A stretch of 64,000 nt of DNA, taken from Diorhabda sublineata. Its lineage: Eukaryota > Arthropoda > Insecta > Coleoptera > Chrysomelidae. The DNA is taken from NCBI RefSeq assembly GCF_026230105.1, contig NC_079478.1:9811653-9875652 (forward strand), given 5' to 3'. Positions within the stretch are counted from its first letter, which is position 1; every line of letters starts with the position of its first letter. Positions 23,288 through 35,725 of the stretch are shown piece after piece. Below the pieces are notes generated by a model that was not told the DNA's origin, ran no database searches, and worked only from the letters and a program-made list of their open reading frames with translations. The position numbers were made by a program, and so were the translations under genes.

Positions 23288-26200
23288 ATGTCAAAATACA
23301 TAATTCTAATAATTTTATCAATAATTGTTGAATCATATAGTCGAGATACAAATATAACTGAACATTCTTTTTGGTCGAACTTGACCCAAGATTTTAAAAG
23401 CATTCTCAGAGCCGGGGTTCATGATTTGGAAAAAGCTATTGATTATCCAGGCGAAATCACAATAAATAGTTTCATGAAATTTTGTAGTAACGATATTGAT
23501 GGCAATTATTCAGAAAATATAAATATTGAGAATACAACAATAATTGAAACTACAACAAACGAAGATATCGTAAACGATATAGATAACGAAGTGTATGGAA
23601 ATGATATATACAGCGAAGGTAAAAATGGAGTGGGTAATAGAGAAGAAAATGAATCTGAACAAAATAAAAAAATATCTAGAATTGAAAATAAATTAGAAAA
23701 TAATACGGAAACTGATACAGATGTATCATTAGTTGAAGCATGGAATGATTTCAGGAATAAACTCAAATTATTCTTACTTCATCGTGATATCGAACTTTAC
23801 ATTCCGAAAAATTACTTTTTGAATCAAAAACTAGTAAGAATGTCCTTCAAGAATATGATTTATCATGGTGCTATGGTTCAATTCAGATTGGTCAAGCAGA
23901 ACGAAGTAACTTCTGGCGCTGATGATAAAATTGATAAGATTCCAAAACAAGAACTTCATTTTGAACTTCCAGGAAAAGTCAGTAAGTATCTGAATCTATA
24001 ATTAAAATTTTTTCTATGATATTTAAGTTGCGAATATTCCGAGATATATCAATTACCAAATACCATTTTTAACCTCTAAATTTTAGTTCTCCAGTAACTC
24101 TTTTTTTACATTTATAATTTCAAAAATTTGATTGATCGCTATTTCAATGCAAAAATGGAATAATCGCTATTAAGTCAGATATGGTGAGCTTGAATCCTTA
24201 GTAATCAAGCCATCAACATTGGTATTTGGTGTTTATTAGATATATTGGATGTGGTACATAAATTCAAATTGTGCCGATTAGATATTGAATTTAACAAATA
24301 GAACGAAAACAATATATGTAGTACTTAGTGATACTAGAAGAAAGAATAAGTTCCAGGCCTTGATTTTTTGGCCAAGTCTTGATCATTTTAGGGCAATACA
24401 TGATAACAATATCAAGTTTTAGTTTTAATTAAGATTCCAAAATCTTAGAGAAACGTGATTCACTTTGTACCTTGGTTCACTGTGGGACAGTTTACTCCAT
24501 TTATTTTGATGCTTTTTATCCAAGGCTTTCCCATAAAAACACTACCATCATCCATTTTCAAACAAACTATAATTTATTCTCAAATTAAATTTTTTTGCAT
24601 CAATTTTACAAACATATCAGTCAGTTTTATGTATGGAACGACTCAATTATTTCGGAAACAGCTTGTACGATTTTTATAAACTTTTGAGCGCGAGGGTCTT
24701 GTGATACAGCCGGTCTTATGGGGGTATTATTGTTAGTAAAAAGTTTAACGAAACTGTTGCAGTAAAATATTTATCCTACAACAACAGAAGACAAATCTTT
24801 AAATGTTTGTGTCATGTTAGAAGTATATCCACATTTGTGAAGTAGAAAAATTACGAATTTTAGAACACATACAGTGAAAGCGATTATAGCAGATGCTCAA
24901 ATGTTGTTCATTTAGTTCAATATAACAAGCCATGCGATTTTTAAAACAATACATTTTGCAACATCCCTGACTGCTCAATTCTTCTTATCTCTGTGGTAAT
25001 CCTATTTCAATTCCTGAATATTAGCAGGTTTTGCTTTATAAACGATGTTTTTTAAGTGACTCCACAGAAAATACTCTAAAGGATTCATGTCGGGTAATCG
25101 CGGGGGCCATTCGATAAAACCAATCCATCTTCTGGGAAACACTTTATTCAGGTATCGCCTAAGCACACGCATGGTGAGGTGGGGTATCATTTTGTTGAGC
25201 CATTATTATCGTTTTGGATATTGTTATTTTCTGGAAATTTCTAATAATGATTTTTTTAAAAATGTAATTGAAAATATTTTCTTGGATTCGGAAAGATCCC
25301 AGCCAACTCAAGTATAATACTATTATTATGAAAAAGGGACAAATTATTTTGACGCCTATTATTCCTACATTCAGTTTTTCGGGATTTGGTGTGGGATTTA
25401 CACATCCAACGAGGATTGTTACGTGACCAGTATCTACAATTATGCCGATTTACTTTTCCATTAATACAAAAAGTCGCCTCACCGTAAAATGTAACATTAA
25501 TTAAAAAACTTTGATCGTTCTGATAGTAACATTTATCCATCATTTGGTCTGCAAAATCTTCACGCTCAACAAAATTAACATCACCTGGCAACTTTTGAAC
25601 CAACGTTATTTTGTATAGATGGAATTTATTATCACGTGAAATTTTCGTAACGGATTTTTGTCAAGCTCCCTGGATATTTGTCTAGTACTCAAGTGTGTAG
25701 TAGGACAAAAACATCTAAAGATTTGTTTTCAGTTGATGCAGTTTTTCTGTCCTGATTTGGATAACTTTTACTGAACCAGTTTCGTTAAACTTTTTTATTA
25801 TTTTACTCATATTAGATCTTGTTATGGGATTTCGGTTAAGATATGTATTATTAAAGTTATCAAACGTTTCATGTTAACTTAAATGCCTTAAATCACCATA
25901 TCCTAATATCATTAAAATATCAATTTGTTCTTTTTCAGATAAATGATCCATTGTAATTTTTAACATAAACTTCACTGATAATAATTTATTTAAAGACAAA
26001 TTTGTTATTGTAGCAGTCATAGCTACTCAAATGTATTATTTTTACTTCGGCGGAGATAACGCAAATGTAGCTATAATTCCGAAATTATGGTAATTAGGTA
26101 TAGGGAACATAAGGTAGTTGAGGCGTTCCATACATAAAACTCATTCTGTACATATTCCATATCATTAGTTTTTAGTAGTAGTTGAATTTTTAATCTTCTA

Positions 26201-27231
26201 AATAATTATCTGTAAGTTTCGTGTATTCCAATGACCTACATATATTTGAAATTTGTTGATGAAGGAAATAATTCGACGTCCATGTGTTTACATTATTCTA
26301 GATAACGGAAATTAGTTACCGTTATACAGTATTCAATTTCAACAATGACCCAAGTCGTTACCAGATTAAATCGTTTTATTTGAATTAATGGGAAAAAGTA
26401 TCATTAAATCATTAAATTTTTGTTTTAGAAAAAGTTATTACTTGAAATAATGATTTAATGATTTAATTTTGATATTTCAATTATTATCAATTTGTAAATG
26501 TCTCCATTTCATTTACTTGTTGATTTTTTCATGAAACTGATTTTATGAAACAAACGTTCACAACAATATGTTCACTTCTTTATCTATTACAAAAGCTACT
26601 TCATGTATTTTTCACATTCATAGAGGACATCACTTATCAATATCAACTTTCTACAATACTGTTATCATTTTCAAAAGTTTTGTCCGTTTATTAACTCTAT
26701 TAAGCAAAATGTGTGTACTATACACACAAAGTCCGCGATCCGAGTTCTTCTTTATGTCTTGATAGTGTTTCCAATATTATACAACTGATTCGGTTAACCT
26801 GGAAGTATGTTGAAAAACAAGCATTCTTCAAAATTTGATTATTCGAAATGTTTATTTATACAGAATCGGCTACGAGGTGCACGCTTATCTGTGAACATTA
26901 TTATCATGATTAAGATACTAGTAAAATTATTTACCTATGGAATTCCACAATAAGCGACTCGTTCAGAAGCTGTATAAATGAGATATGAAAATTTGTATAA
27001 CAATCCTTGTTCTTTACTTTCCAAATCTTCTGTAAAAAATCAAAGTTACATAGCTTGTTGGAAAGAAATAGGGTAAGGTACTACCGAAGAATCTAAATTT
27101 GTATCTCTTAGATTTTTTTGTATTTAATGGAGATAAATATTTAATTATGTTTTACTGACCTCCTACACAATTACATTTTATCTCCTGTGTGTTTTTATAA
27201 CTAAAACTGTACTTGATATGATTATTTATCA

Positions 27232-27281
<50 letters not shown>

Positions 27282-27454
27282 GTTTTGTTGTCATTAATTG
27301 ATGTGATTTTTTTGTTTCAGATAATTTCTTCACCCATATAGCGAACGTATTCTATGATACGATTTCAGTTCTATTTTCGTTGTTTTACCCTTCAGCGTTA
27401 CTATTTCCGTTTTTAGTAGTTCGTACACTTTTCAATTTTGTCTATTACAATAAC
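23288..27454 (+). CDS. Unrecognised secreted or membrane protein, two exons
   Basis: Exon 1 (23288-23981) and exon 2 (27321-27454) join in frame across a GT-AG intron (AGTAAGTATC donor, TTTGTTTCAG acceptor), giving 275 residues. The ATG at 23288 starts a clear signal peptide (MSKYIILIILSIIVESYS). Residues about 70-150 are rich in Asn, Glu, Asp and Ser with several N-glycosylation sequons and a charged stretch. The part after 155 is globular-looking (EAWNDFRNKLKLFLLHRDIE, then KNMIYHGAMVQFRLV). Exon 2 adds a strongly hydrophobic C-terminus (about 240-270), so the product may be membrane-anchored or have a hydrophobic tail. I recognise no family. Composition and splice phase favour a real gene. 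The 3.3-kb intron carries a complete TIR transposon and an (ATT)n microsatellite. Confidence 0.65.
24623..24640 (+). repeat. Left TIR of the 24.6-26.1 kb element
   Basis: AGTTTTATGTATGGAACG, exact reverse complement of 26124-26141 and nearly identical to the end of the relic at 16349-16365. Confidence 0.85.
26124..26141 (-). repeat. Right TIR of the 24.6-26.1 kb element
   Basis: CGTTCCATACATAAAACT, exact reverse complement of 24623-24640. Confidence 0.85.
26400..26462. repeat. Short inverted repeat in an intron
   Basis: ATCATTAAATCATTA at 26400-26414 pairs perfectly with TAATGATTTAATGAT at 26448-26462, with a 33-base loop. Low sequence complexity; may be incidental. Confidence 0.6.
27232..27281. 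repeat. (ATT)n microsatellite
   Basis: About 16 uninterrupted ATT units, 40 bases upstream of exon 2 of the secreted-protein gene. Confidence 0.95.
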
Positions 27455-27474
27455 TTTAAAACTACATCTTAGTT

Positions 27475-29739
27475 GTAGTAATTTGGTGGTATTATAATCT
27501 TGAGTTTCTCATATATTTCTTGTTGAGAACAAAAAATCAACCTTAAACTTTCCAGCTGGAGACTGGAAAAATTTTTGACGAAAAAAGTAACAGGTCGAGT
27601 GGCAGGTTACATTGTCCAATAATTATTTAGTGTAACTTGTAATTATTTATTGGAATAGATAATGGATGGATTTTGACTATTATTCTTTCTTAAATACTTA
27701 TGTGATAACATTTTCAAACGGCGAGGCTCCATTATTGTTTTCTATAACATATAAATTTTTCTTGGATAGACTGATAGACTTATTTCTAGACTTAATTATC
27801 TAAAGTTTCACGCCTATTTGAGTAAGATGGAATCCACAATCTTGACTTTCTTGCTTTAAATTTCACAGGCATTATTGTCGAGATATTGTTGGGCCTTATG
27901 CTGCGTTAAAAGATGTCGTATTTGCTAGTTTAGGAAAATCATTAGAAAAGACAAAATTGAGACGTCCTTTTTCACTTTTGAAGATTTAAGTAATGACGGG
28001 AACAACTATTTTAAAAGAAATTGAAGATTTATATCTATTTAGCTTAACATATGCTGAAAGTAACAACTAGGTGTCTACAGTTAACTGTGAAACAGTCCTT
28101 ATCTTTTTGATTCTTTCAGTTGACGTACTTTTATAATGGAATTTAGATCTTTTCTAATGTGTTTATTCACTCCTTCACTTTTTTATCAAGCTGATAGTAG
28201 CTAAGGCTGTGAAACCATTTTTACTCAATTGCGTGATATTTGCCATGGAACATATTCCTATAACCTCAAAGAGCATTTACTCTCTCAGATGCCCCAATTC
28301 TAAGTATCGTTTTCGGAATATAGTTGCAGCAAAGAAAGCGTTTCAAGCTTCTAGTGTTTCAAATGAAAATTTCCTATTTTTTTATAGCACCCCAATCAGG
28401 GTACGCGAAATTATAGGATGGGGAGGCTCAATATATCCATCTGATATTCTACTTATTCCAATATTAAGATACTTTGTTAGGTATAATCAATATGAGTATT
28501 GCTTACAAAATATCTTGAATGGAGAGTAAATTATCAATATATTAGAAATGTTGAATTGGACATTACCTGCTCTTGTCGTCTTATCATACTCGTAACATAT
28601 TTTAAAAGCACTTGTTAATGTTATGATAAAGTATGGTGATTTAAATAATAAAAATTGCTAATTCAATTATTTATAAAGAGCAAAATAATGTAATAATTTG
28701 TGAACTTTTTCATAATTTGGCGTCAATAAGTACTAAGTACTAATAACGTTCTAATTTCGCTTATCTTTGAACTTCATTGCGTTTTTGCGTTTTGAGGTTT
28801 TTGGAAGATATTAAGAGGCTGTTTATTTATATTAATACTAAAATTCTCAGAAAATTGCCTAAATTAGATGGAAAATTTTTTAATATGTCTAATGATTTTC
28901 AGTACAAAATTATTAATGTATAGATGAACAAGAAAAATATAAATTGGACTGAAACAAATAAGATCCGTTGGATTATAAATGCATAATGGTATTAAGAATT
29001 AACTGGTAGAATGTATCATTTTTTAATGTTCTTTTCATTCCAAGATATGGTAGGAAACTTTTCAGTACAAGGCTTTATTTCAAAGTTGCAGGAGTTTAAG
29101 TGCTTACAAATAAATTCCTGTATTTTTCTATTAATTGTGGAGTAGTGATAGCAACCTAGACTAGTGGAAACGTTTTTTATTTTATCTATGTACAGCTTCA
29201 TATACATATTTATTTGATACATCTAAGATTATTTTAATTTGGAAGCATTTTGGAATGGAGTTTTTTTATTATGTTAGGTGGAAATAAAAGAGTAGCATAA
29301 AACTACTATATATAATATATATTCGCATATTTACGAGATGATTGGACTTTTTTACCACATGAAATGAACTTCAGCCAATAAATTGAATACCATTTTGAAA
29401 TTATGAAACTATGGTGTTTGTAACTGAGCTTAAATGTTGTAGTAGTCTTCAGTTTTTTTGTTTATCTATAATATAGATTGTGTCGCATTTAAGGTGAATA
29501 TCTACATATTTTCGTTATATGAATTAATATCTGATATATTACATGGAATTGTTCAAATTTTTTTTAATGATTTAGTGTGCCTTGAGAAGTGATAATTTGA
29601 TACATTGATCAATAGTATTGTACAATTTCAATGCAAAATTATTATTCTAATGAGAAAAGTTAGCGCAAACTATACAATAAAATTGAAATACAAATAAATA
29701 CTTACTCAAATTATCCTTACGTCTTTCTACCCTTACATA
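27475..29739. other. Intergenic sequence, nothing recognised
   Basis: AT-rich. The 106-residue + frame at 28209-28529 lacks an ATG at its 5' end, has no recognisable motif and is not flanked by clear splice sites, so I do not call it. No transposon motif seen. Confidence 0.35.
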
Positions 29740-30420
29740 TAAGACATGAAATAGAATTTCTTTCCACTTTGTTTTTTCTCCAAAATTCTCTCTATTTCTT
29801 TCGATATTTTATGTAGTAGCACCTCGTGTATTTTCTTCCTTTATATTCTCAGTATCTTTATTAATTTCATCCTTTCAGTTCTTCTCTACTTCTGGCTCTA
29901 ATTGTTTTGGCTTAGAACTTTCTTATTCTTATTCTTTCCTCACTCAGCCTGTAGACGTATCCGAACCATCTCAGTTGATTTTCTTCTTTGCATTGCTATG
30001 CAGATTTTGTATTGATTATTTGTCTGTATGATACGTACGGAATACTCGGATCTTGTTCCCAATTTTTGGGGGAATCTCTATGACTTTCTGTTGTTGTATA
30101 CATTTGTCAGTTTGGATTTAACTACTTTTTCATAAATTTCCACTATTATTTTCTTAGATATGCCACTGTTTACTATATATGTTTTATCATTGTTTTAAAT
30201 GATTTTTCTGCGCTTGTAGTACTTTCTGTGATTTCTCTATCTAATTTACCTATGTATTTGAAGATTTTTATTTGTTTTTCATTCGTCTATTTCGAACAAG
30301 TACGTTTAGGTTTATGTTTATAATGTTTTTTTAAAAGTTGGAGATTTTGATTTAGGGTTTATTCCTCCTATACAAGTAATGAAAATATGGAAGTGCCTTC
30401 ATCTCAAATGCGAAATTTTC
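29740..30420 (-). mobile_element. LINE reverse-transcriptase C-terminal relic
   Basis: The minus strand in several frames reads LRWFGYVYRLSEERI, then AKTIRARSREELKG. The 'LRWFGHVYRM.EER.P....' motif marks the C-terminus of endonuclease-bearing LINE polyproteins (RTE/CR1-like). The upstream (5' on minus) part is decayed with many stops. Insertion limits are approximate. Confidence 0.55.
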
Positions 30421-30448
30421 TGTAGCTTTGTTATTATAGTATCTTTTG

Positions 30449-30452
<4 letters not shown>

Positions 30453-30514
<62 letters not shown>
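30453..30514. repeat. (AT)n microsatellite
   Basis: About 31 AT units, lying just left of the first Crypton-like element. Confidence 0.95.
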
Positions 30515-30516
<2 letters not shown>

Positions 30517-30555
30517 CTATTCATATTATGTATTGTAGATTAAATTTATATTACT

Positions 30556-31821
30556 TCTCTACGTCCGTTATATTTTTATATAAGTTTGTGTTCATTCATA
30601 AAGAATGTAATTTCTGAATTAATCAAATAGCGTGGAAAAAGTACCATAATGGTTAATTTTTTCACGCATTTGCGTTAAAAAAGGTGCTGTAACGTGTCAT
30701 TTTTTAACGCAATTATAAAATTGTTTGTATCAAAATAGTGAAATGTGAACGCTTTTTTTCTCATGTTAATTCGTTTCTCCGATAAACCGTCACACTTTTA
30801 TTTCTTTATATTCGTTCAGGAAAATCCGTTTTGTGTATAATTAAAGGAGTGTAGTATAAACAGCTTCACAGAAAGAGTGTTAATAGCTTACTTTTAAACT
30901 AAATCCCAAATGTGGAAGTCTTCAATACTTTGGTGGACTTATTCAAAACTGAAAGGCACCATAATGATAAATAACGACTTGGAAACCAGTAAATACTCTA
31001 AACTCATTGCTTATTTGAGAAATAAATCAGTTGGCTACAGACCCAAGAAATTTAAAACATTTAATCGTGAAGAAATTAAATAATTTCTCTTGCAAGCCCC
31101 AGACGATCATTATTTCATGCATAAGGTATGACAGCAAAAAATTTTAATGTAAGGAATTATATAAAAATGAAGTGTAACTACTTATATTAATAATCCCGAA
31201 AATGTTTTAATTATCACGGTACCTGATACAAAAACTCATGTTCAACATTGATTTACTGTTATACTGTCAATAGATCAAACTTGGTAAACATTTATAAAAA
31301 ATATAAAAACCAACGACCCACAAATGTCAAAACAGATCATTTCTTTTTGCAGTATAGAAATGGAAAATGCAAAACTCAACTAGTAGGTATCAATACCTTT
31401 TCAAAAATTCCCTCGCTTGTCGCAACATATTTGAATTTACCTAATCCAAAAAACTACACTGAGCATACATTTCGACGCTCTTAGGCGTCTCTATTAGTAG
31501 ATTCCGGTGGTGATATAATTCAACTAAAGAAGCAAGGTGGGTGGAAATCCAACACAGTTGCGGAGGGTTATGAATAAAAAACAAAAAGGATTTCATAGTG
31601 AAAATTTTAATGGGAACACTAACGAACTAGTTCGATTTCAAGCAACATGTTTGCCATCCTACCAATAATCCAATAAGTACTAATACTACTATAGACGATG
31701 TTATTTCTTCGGCTCGTTAAATGTTGCCACTTCAAGTACTAATAGTAATGTAACTTCTTCACTTCAAATTAATAATGCTCAAAAGTTTAGTCGAATTTTT
31801 TTAAGTGTACGGACGTAGAGA
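30556..31821 (+). mobile_element. Crypton-like tyrosine-recombinase element, copy 1 (decayed)
   Basis: Bounded by TCTCTACGTCCGT (30556-30568) and its exact inverse ACGGACGTAGAGA (31809-31821). The + strand encodes a tyrosine-recombinase C-terminal half: EHTFRRS (box II His-x-x-Arg), then GGDIIQL, GGWKSNTVAEGYE with the candidate nucleophile Tyr. The same order is in copy 2. This copy has a TAG immediately after FRRS, a deletion removing the box I AMRREEL segment present in copy 2, and other stops. Similarity with copy 2 continues past the right inverted end to about 31960, so true boundaries may be wider. Family: Crypton-like insect elements by motif; exact clade unknown. Confidence 0.7.
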
Positions 31822-31861
31822 AAATTTTTTATGAAAATCATGAGTAAAGTAATATCTTTTT

Positions 31862-31910
31862 ACTCGTAGGAATTGCCGCACTCGCCTTCGGCTCGTGCCG
31901 TCCTACTCGT
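31862..31910. repeat. GC-rich imperfect hairpin downstream of Crypton-like copy 1
   Basis: ACTCGTAGGA...GCACTCGCC-TTC-GGCTCGTGC...TCCTACTCGT folds as an imperfect inverted repeat (outer arms 8/10, inner arms 7/9 paired). The corresponding place in copy 2 (about 44595-44615) keeps only CACTCGTAGGA. It may be a recombination site, a terminator-like structure or another small repeat. Confidence 0.55.
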
Positions 31911-31969
31911 GGTGAAAAAAAAAATTATTATTTTATTCACTTGTTGCATAAATAACTATTATTTTATAT

Positions 31970-33400
31970 TTAAATGCTTAATAAAAACATACTAGTTTAT
32001 TAATGATTATTATTTCATTTTTGACCTTCCTCATGAATTAATGAATTGAATTATACATATTATACTTAAGAATGTTACGGTTTTTAGTGAATAGAATATT
32101 ATATTACAATGAGGAAAAATATTTGAACTTTGTTGTGCCACACGAACTTCAATCATATTGTTTCTTTGGATCGCAGATTGTTAGTAAAAATGCATAACCA
32201 AAAAAGTTACTGGCCTAGAATTTTATTAATTAATGCGATTATTGCGATTCAAATATTTAAACAAATAATGATAATTTAAGATTTACTATTTACAGAAAAT
32301 CATCAGCTTCTAGATGGCCCTTTTTCAACATCCAACAGATTAATATCCTTGGATTCCATCAGTTCTGATAGTGCTTTTTCATCTGTGTTACTACTACTCC
32401 CTGTGCTTACGCTCACGGTTGTCAAAATATTGGAAAGAAAATATCTTTATACCTCTCACTTTTATAGTTCCGTAGAAAAGCTGTTTTCAAAAGATATGAT
32501 GCTTGTTTCACTAGATAGCTCATTTTTTTTAAATACTGAACTCCCTTATTTGAGGAGGAGGAAAATTACTTCTATATATCCTTCATATACAAAGATTCGC
32601 TCCCATTTAACGATATTCGCTCAGGCTATTCTTTTTTATGATAATGGCTTCTTTTGTGCCGATTATCTCATTCACAAAGAAAGCAGCTGAATTTGATATA
32701 ACCCAGATGAAGTAATAGAGATGAACTTTGAAATCACCAAAGATTTTGAAAGAATATTCACTGTATTTGATTTTTTCCAGAAATATCTTGACGTTTTCAT
32801 AGATTTATTTCTTAGTGGCTAGAGATACAGAAGGAAATACATTTAAGGTGTGTATTGAAACTGCTTTGAGCTAGTTTTAGAAGTGTCAATGAATAAATGC
32901 CAATGAGAGGCTTTGAATTCGTCTACAAAATTGTCGCGAACCAAGTGGCATAGGTCTTCTTGATTTATTGAGTGTGGTTTGTTTGAGATTTATTTCGACT
33001 CAGATTTATTTCATCAACTGCCCGAGATTCGCTCAAAGTGAAGGTCTGTGAATCATTAATCGTAACGGATGCAGATGGAACCGGTACAGGTAAATTTTTA
33101 CTAAGGATTACCGGTCTTTTAGTTGACTGTAAATTAGGGAGTTTTTTTATTTAATACATTTTATATCGATAAGACAAGATGAGAAATGTTTTGGTTTGGT
33201 CCAAATCATGGGTACAGTAAACGGCACAGATAATGTAGGTTATGCAACAAATATGGAGAGTGTAAGATTTATCTTGATAAATTTTTAAAGTGAAAACTTC
33301 TTTTTTTTGTAATGGATAAAAAATGTTAAACTCACATCAAGACACGTGACCTGATCGAAAATTCGTAAGACGGATGAAGAGTAGACGGCGCGGAGAAAAT
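31970..33400. other. Intergenic sequence, nothing recognised
   Basis: The 113-residue frame at 32349-32690 is hydrophobic/serine-rich with no motif and is probably chance. No transposon signature found apart from the elements to either side. Confidence 0.35.
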
Positions 33401-33404
33401 ATAT

Positions 33405-33720
33405 GCCTGCGCTGCCGAAACAGCAGGAATACAAAAGCTTTGATGAATTGCCAATGATATTGAGTGGAGATTTCAACATAAACTTTGCAGACGAGAAAAA
33501 TCAACTATTAATTGAATTTTTAAAGAATGAATTTGGTTTAACTAGGTCAAATGATCGCAATCTTAGCACAATGAAATACAAAACTATTATTGATGCGGTC
33601 TTCATGAGACATTCGAATCAAAACTGTTCGTTTCTTACTTCAGGTATCATAAACCGATTGTATCAGTTCTAGAGATTGGCGATGATGGTTCTGGTAATAA
33701 TGATGGTGGAAAAGTCGTCG
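33405..33720 (+). mobile_element. Endonuclease/exonuclease/phosphatase fragment, Helentron-type
   Basis: The + strand encodes FDELPMILSGDFNINFADE, then STMKYKTIIDAVFMRH, and in a shifted frame YHKPIVSVLEI. 'GDFN' with '..TTIDAVF.R' and '..YHKPI' is the C-terminal half of an EEP-fold nuclease. In insects this variant is typical of the endonuclease carried by Helitron2/Helentron elements beside a PIF1 helicase. The first catalytic half is missing and a frameshift precedes YHKP, so it is a dead fragment. A LINE endonuclease is the alternative, but the sequence style fits Helentrons better. Confidence 0.6.
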
Positions 33721-33942
33721 AAATTATGGATGGAAGTTGATTTTTCTGAGAGATAAACTTTTTAATATAATATAAATTGTAATGTTTGTGTACGATAGCG
33801 CAATAAATAAATATTGTATTCTACCACATAAATGATAGTACTTTTACACTGATAATTAAAGTAATTTGGGCAAAATTATTCCTTAACCATTCCAAAATAT
33901 GAAAAATGCACAACGTTAATATTCAAGTTTTCACTTCTGCCG

Positions 33943-33957
33943 GCACTCCCGGAGTGC
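33943..33957. repeat. GC hairpin downstream of the Helentron fragment
   Basis: GCACTCC-C-GGAGTGC, 7-bp perfect arms around one base, set in AT-rich DNA (CGGCACTCCCGGAGTGCAG). It could be the terminal hairpin of a rolling-circle element. Confidence 0.5.
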
Positions 33958-33959
33958 AG

Positions 33960-35009
33960 CCCGTCATTATTTTTTTCTTTAAATTAAAGTCTCCACAAAT
34001 ATAACGAATAGAGGATCATGATTTCATTTTTTCGGTATATTCGAACAATCACAACATTCACTTATAAATGACTGAATTGAAATTAATTTACCGATTCTTT
34101 ATCGCGACCATTTGTCTTCCGGTTATAAGAATTTAGACATAACGAGGAATTTAATGCCAATAATTAATAAAACCATTGCAGTTAAGTATTGAGTGTAGGT
34201 AATAAAAACGATATTAGCCATCAGGGCCAGGGTGCCATGGCTATTAGCATACTAGTATTGACTAGTGTTATAAGAATTAATAGTTTCCACTTCCGAAATA
34301 AAAAATGGAGCAGTTTTTTATTAAAAAATTATTCTCATAGTCTCACTGTGGACTATTTATAAGAGTAGTTACTTAAAAAGAAGAGAAGACCGGGTTGTAA
34401 TTTTAGTTCTGGAGTACAAAATTAGCCTGGAAGTGCTATAGAGGCACAAAGAAATATCTTAGAACTAGTTGAAAGACTTAATAGAAGCTGGTTGAAAATT
34501 AATCCGCTCCCTGTAAAGGACAATGAATTCCAATCATATAACAGTGGAAGTCTAGAAATGTATACTTGTGAAAGTTTGGAAGAGAATTGTGTGTTGAATA
34601 CTGCTTCATTCGTTTATGCCTAAATAGAAGAGATTACCAGACTTAGATCTTCAGATGTGAATACGACAATAAGAAAAACGATGTCTGCAAATAATGCTTA
34701 TGAAGGAGATAGTCGTATTGTTGTAACGTAATGTTTATCAAGCCCTCCACTACTCATTATAATTATATTCAATGGTAATATCAATAATAAAGTTATTTAA
34801 TAAGCTTGAAATAAAAAAGAATGGTGATGACCTGGTAGATTATTAATGAGAATTTTGAATTATAATTAAAAACAACTTGGTATCTGTTAACTGTTACATA
34901 TCTATATTATTGACTTCGGTGGGAGCATTTTTTAAAAAAAATTAATTAAATTGTTCCATATTTTTTAGTTTCAAATTCTTTTCGTTCTACCATAAGTCTG
35001 GTACATTGA
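33960..35009. other. Intergenic sequence with an unassigned coding-like patch
   Basis: At 34440-34740 the + strand reads AQRNILELVERLNRSWLKIN onward with a stop and then more open frame. It resembles decayed coding sequence, but I cannot assign it. The rest is AT-rich without features. Confidence 0.3.
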
Positions 35010-35725
35010 GGGTGTATTTAAACTCAGGCGACAAAATTCGGAGGTGATTGCTCGTATGAAATTAAGATTTCCTATAACAAAATTTCTTCAGCCCACCCCT
35101 TTCCGAGATATGACCTATAGAAGGTGGTGACTAGAATTGAGTTTTTATTTTTTTTCCTAAAATTTCAGTAATACTAGAATTTTGAATTTCTGTAATTTTT
35201 CTGCACTCACAAAGGATTAACTGCCGGTATTTTTTCAATATTCCTAATAAATTATAAGGGGGTGAATAGTATTAAACTTTATATCTTCGCTGTTTTCTAC
35301 TCAATTTATTAATTATGGTGTTTATTTTTTTTCTCTTCAGCTATTGGTTTTGTAAAAATTTTCAAAAATAAAACGTATTTTTAAATAAAACAAGGATTTT
35401 GAGTTATATTCAAATTCATAAAAATTCATCTCGAAACAAAGTTATGATATGAAATAAAGTGAAGGTTGCTAATTTTACCCCCGTATAATGTAACAGGATT
35501 ATTGAAAAATTATCCTTAGATAGTCCTTTGCGAGTGAACAAAAATTACAGAATTTCAAGTTTCTAGCATTACTGAAATTTTATAAAAGAAATGGAGACTC
35601 AATTTTAGTGACCGCCTTTTAAGGGATAGGCTGAGGAAATTTTGTTAGTGGAAAAATCCATCTTAATTTCATACGAGCAATTACCAGAATTATGTCGCAT
35701 GGATGTACAAGTGCCCCGTATAAAT
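35010..35725. mobile_element. Foldback (long inverted repeat) MITE beside the first gustatory receptor
   Basis: The left arm (about 35025-35290, containing GATTGCTCGTATGAAATTAAG) and the right arm (about 35460-35715, containing CTTAATTTCATACGAGCAAT) are inverted copies along most of their length. They also share paired GCGACAAAATTC/GAATTATGTCGC ends and CCCCGTATAA/TTATAAGGGGG inner parts. About 160 bases of unique sequence separate the arms. There is no coding potential. It lies just downstream (minus-strand sense) of the first coding exon of the receptor gene at 35898-36818. Confidence 0.75.

Larger units (their letters stand above)
24623..26141 (-). mobile_element. Full-length but decayed Tc1/mariner-superfamily transposon with TIRs
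   Basis: Perfect 18-bp inverted ends, AGTTTTATGTATGGAACG at 24623-24640 and its complement at 26124-26141, continue imperfectly inward (CTCAATTAT against CTCAACTAC). The minus strand holds a broken transposase in order: helix-turn-helix region (NMSKIIKKFNETGSVK, about 25790), EATFCINGKVNRHNCRYWS (about 25460), and FPRRWIGFIEWPPRLPDMNP with LEYFLWSHLKN (about 25060-25140). This is the insect IS630-Tc1-mariner clade with the 'RWIGRRGPIEWPARSPDL' signature. In-frame stops show it is inactive. It sits in the intron of the secreted-protein gene, in the opposite orientation. Confidence 0.8.

Noticed and set aside
28209..28529. 106-residue + frame
   Set aside because: No motif, no ATG at its 5' end, no clear splice context, AT-rich composition.
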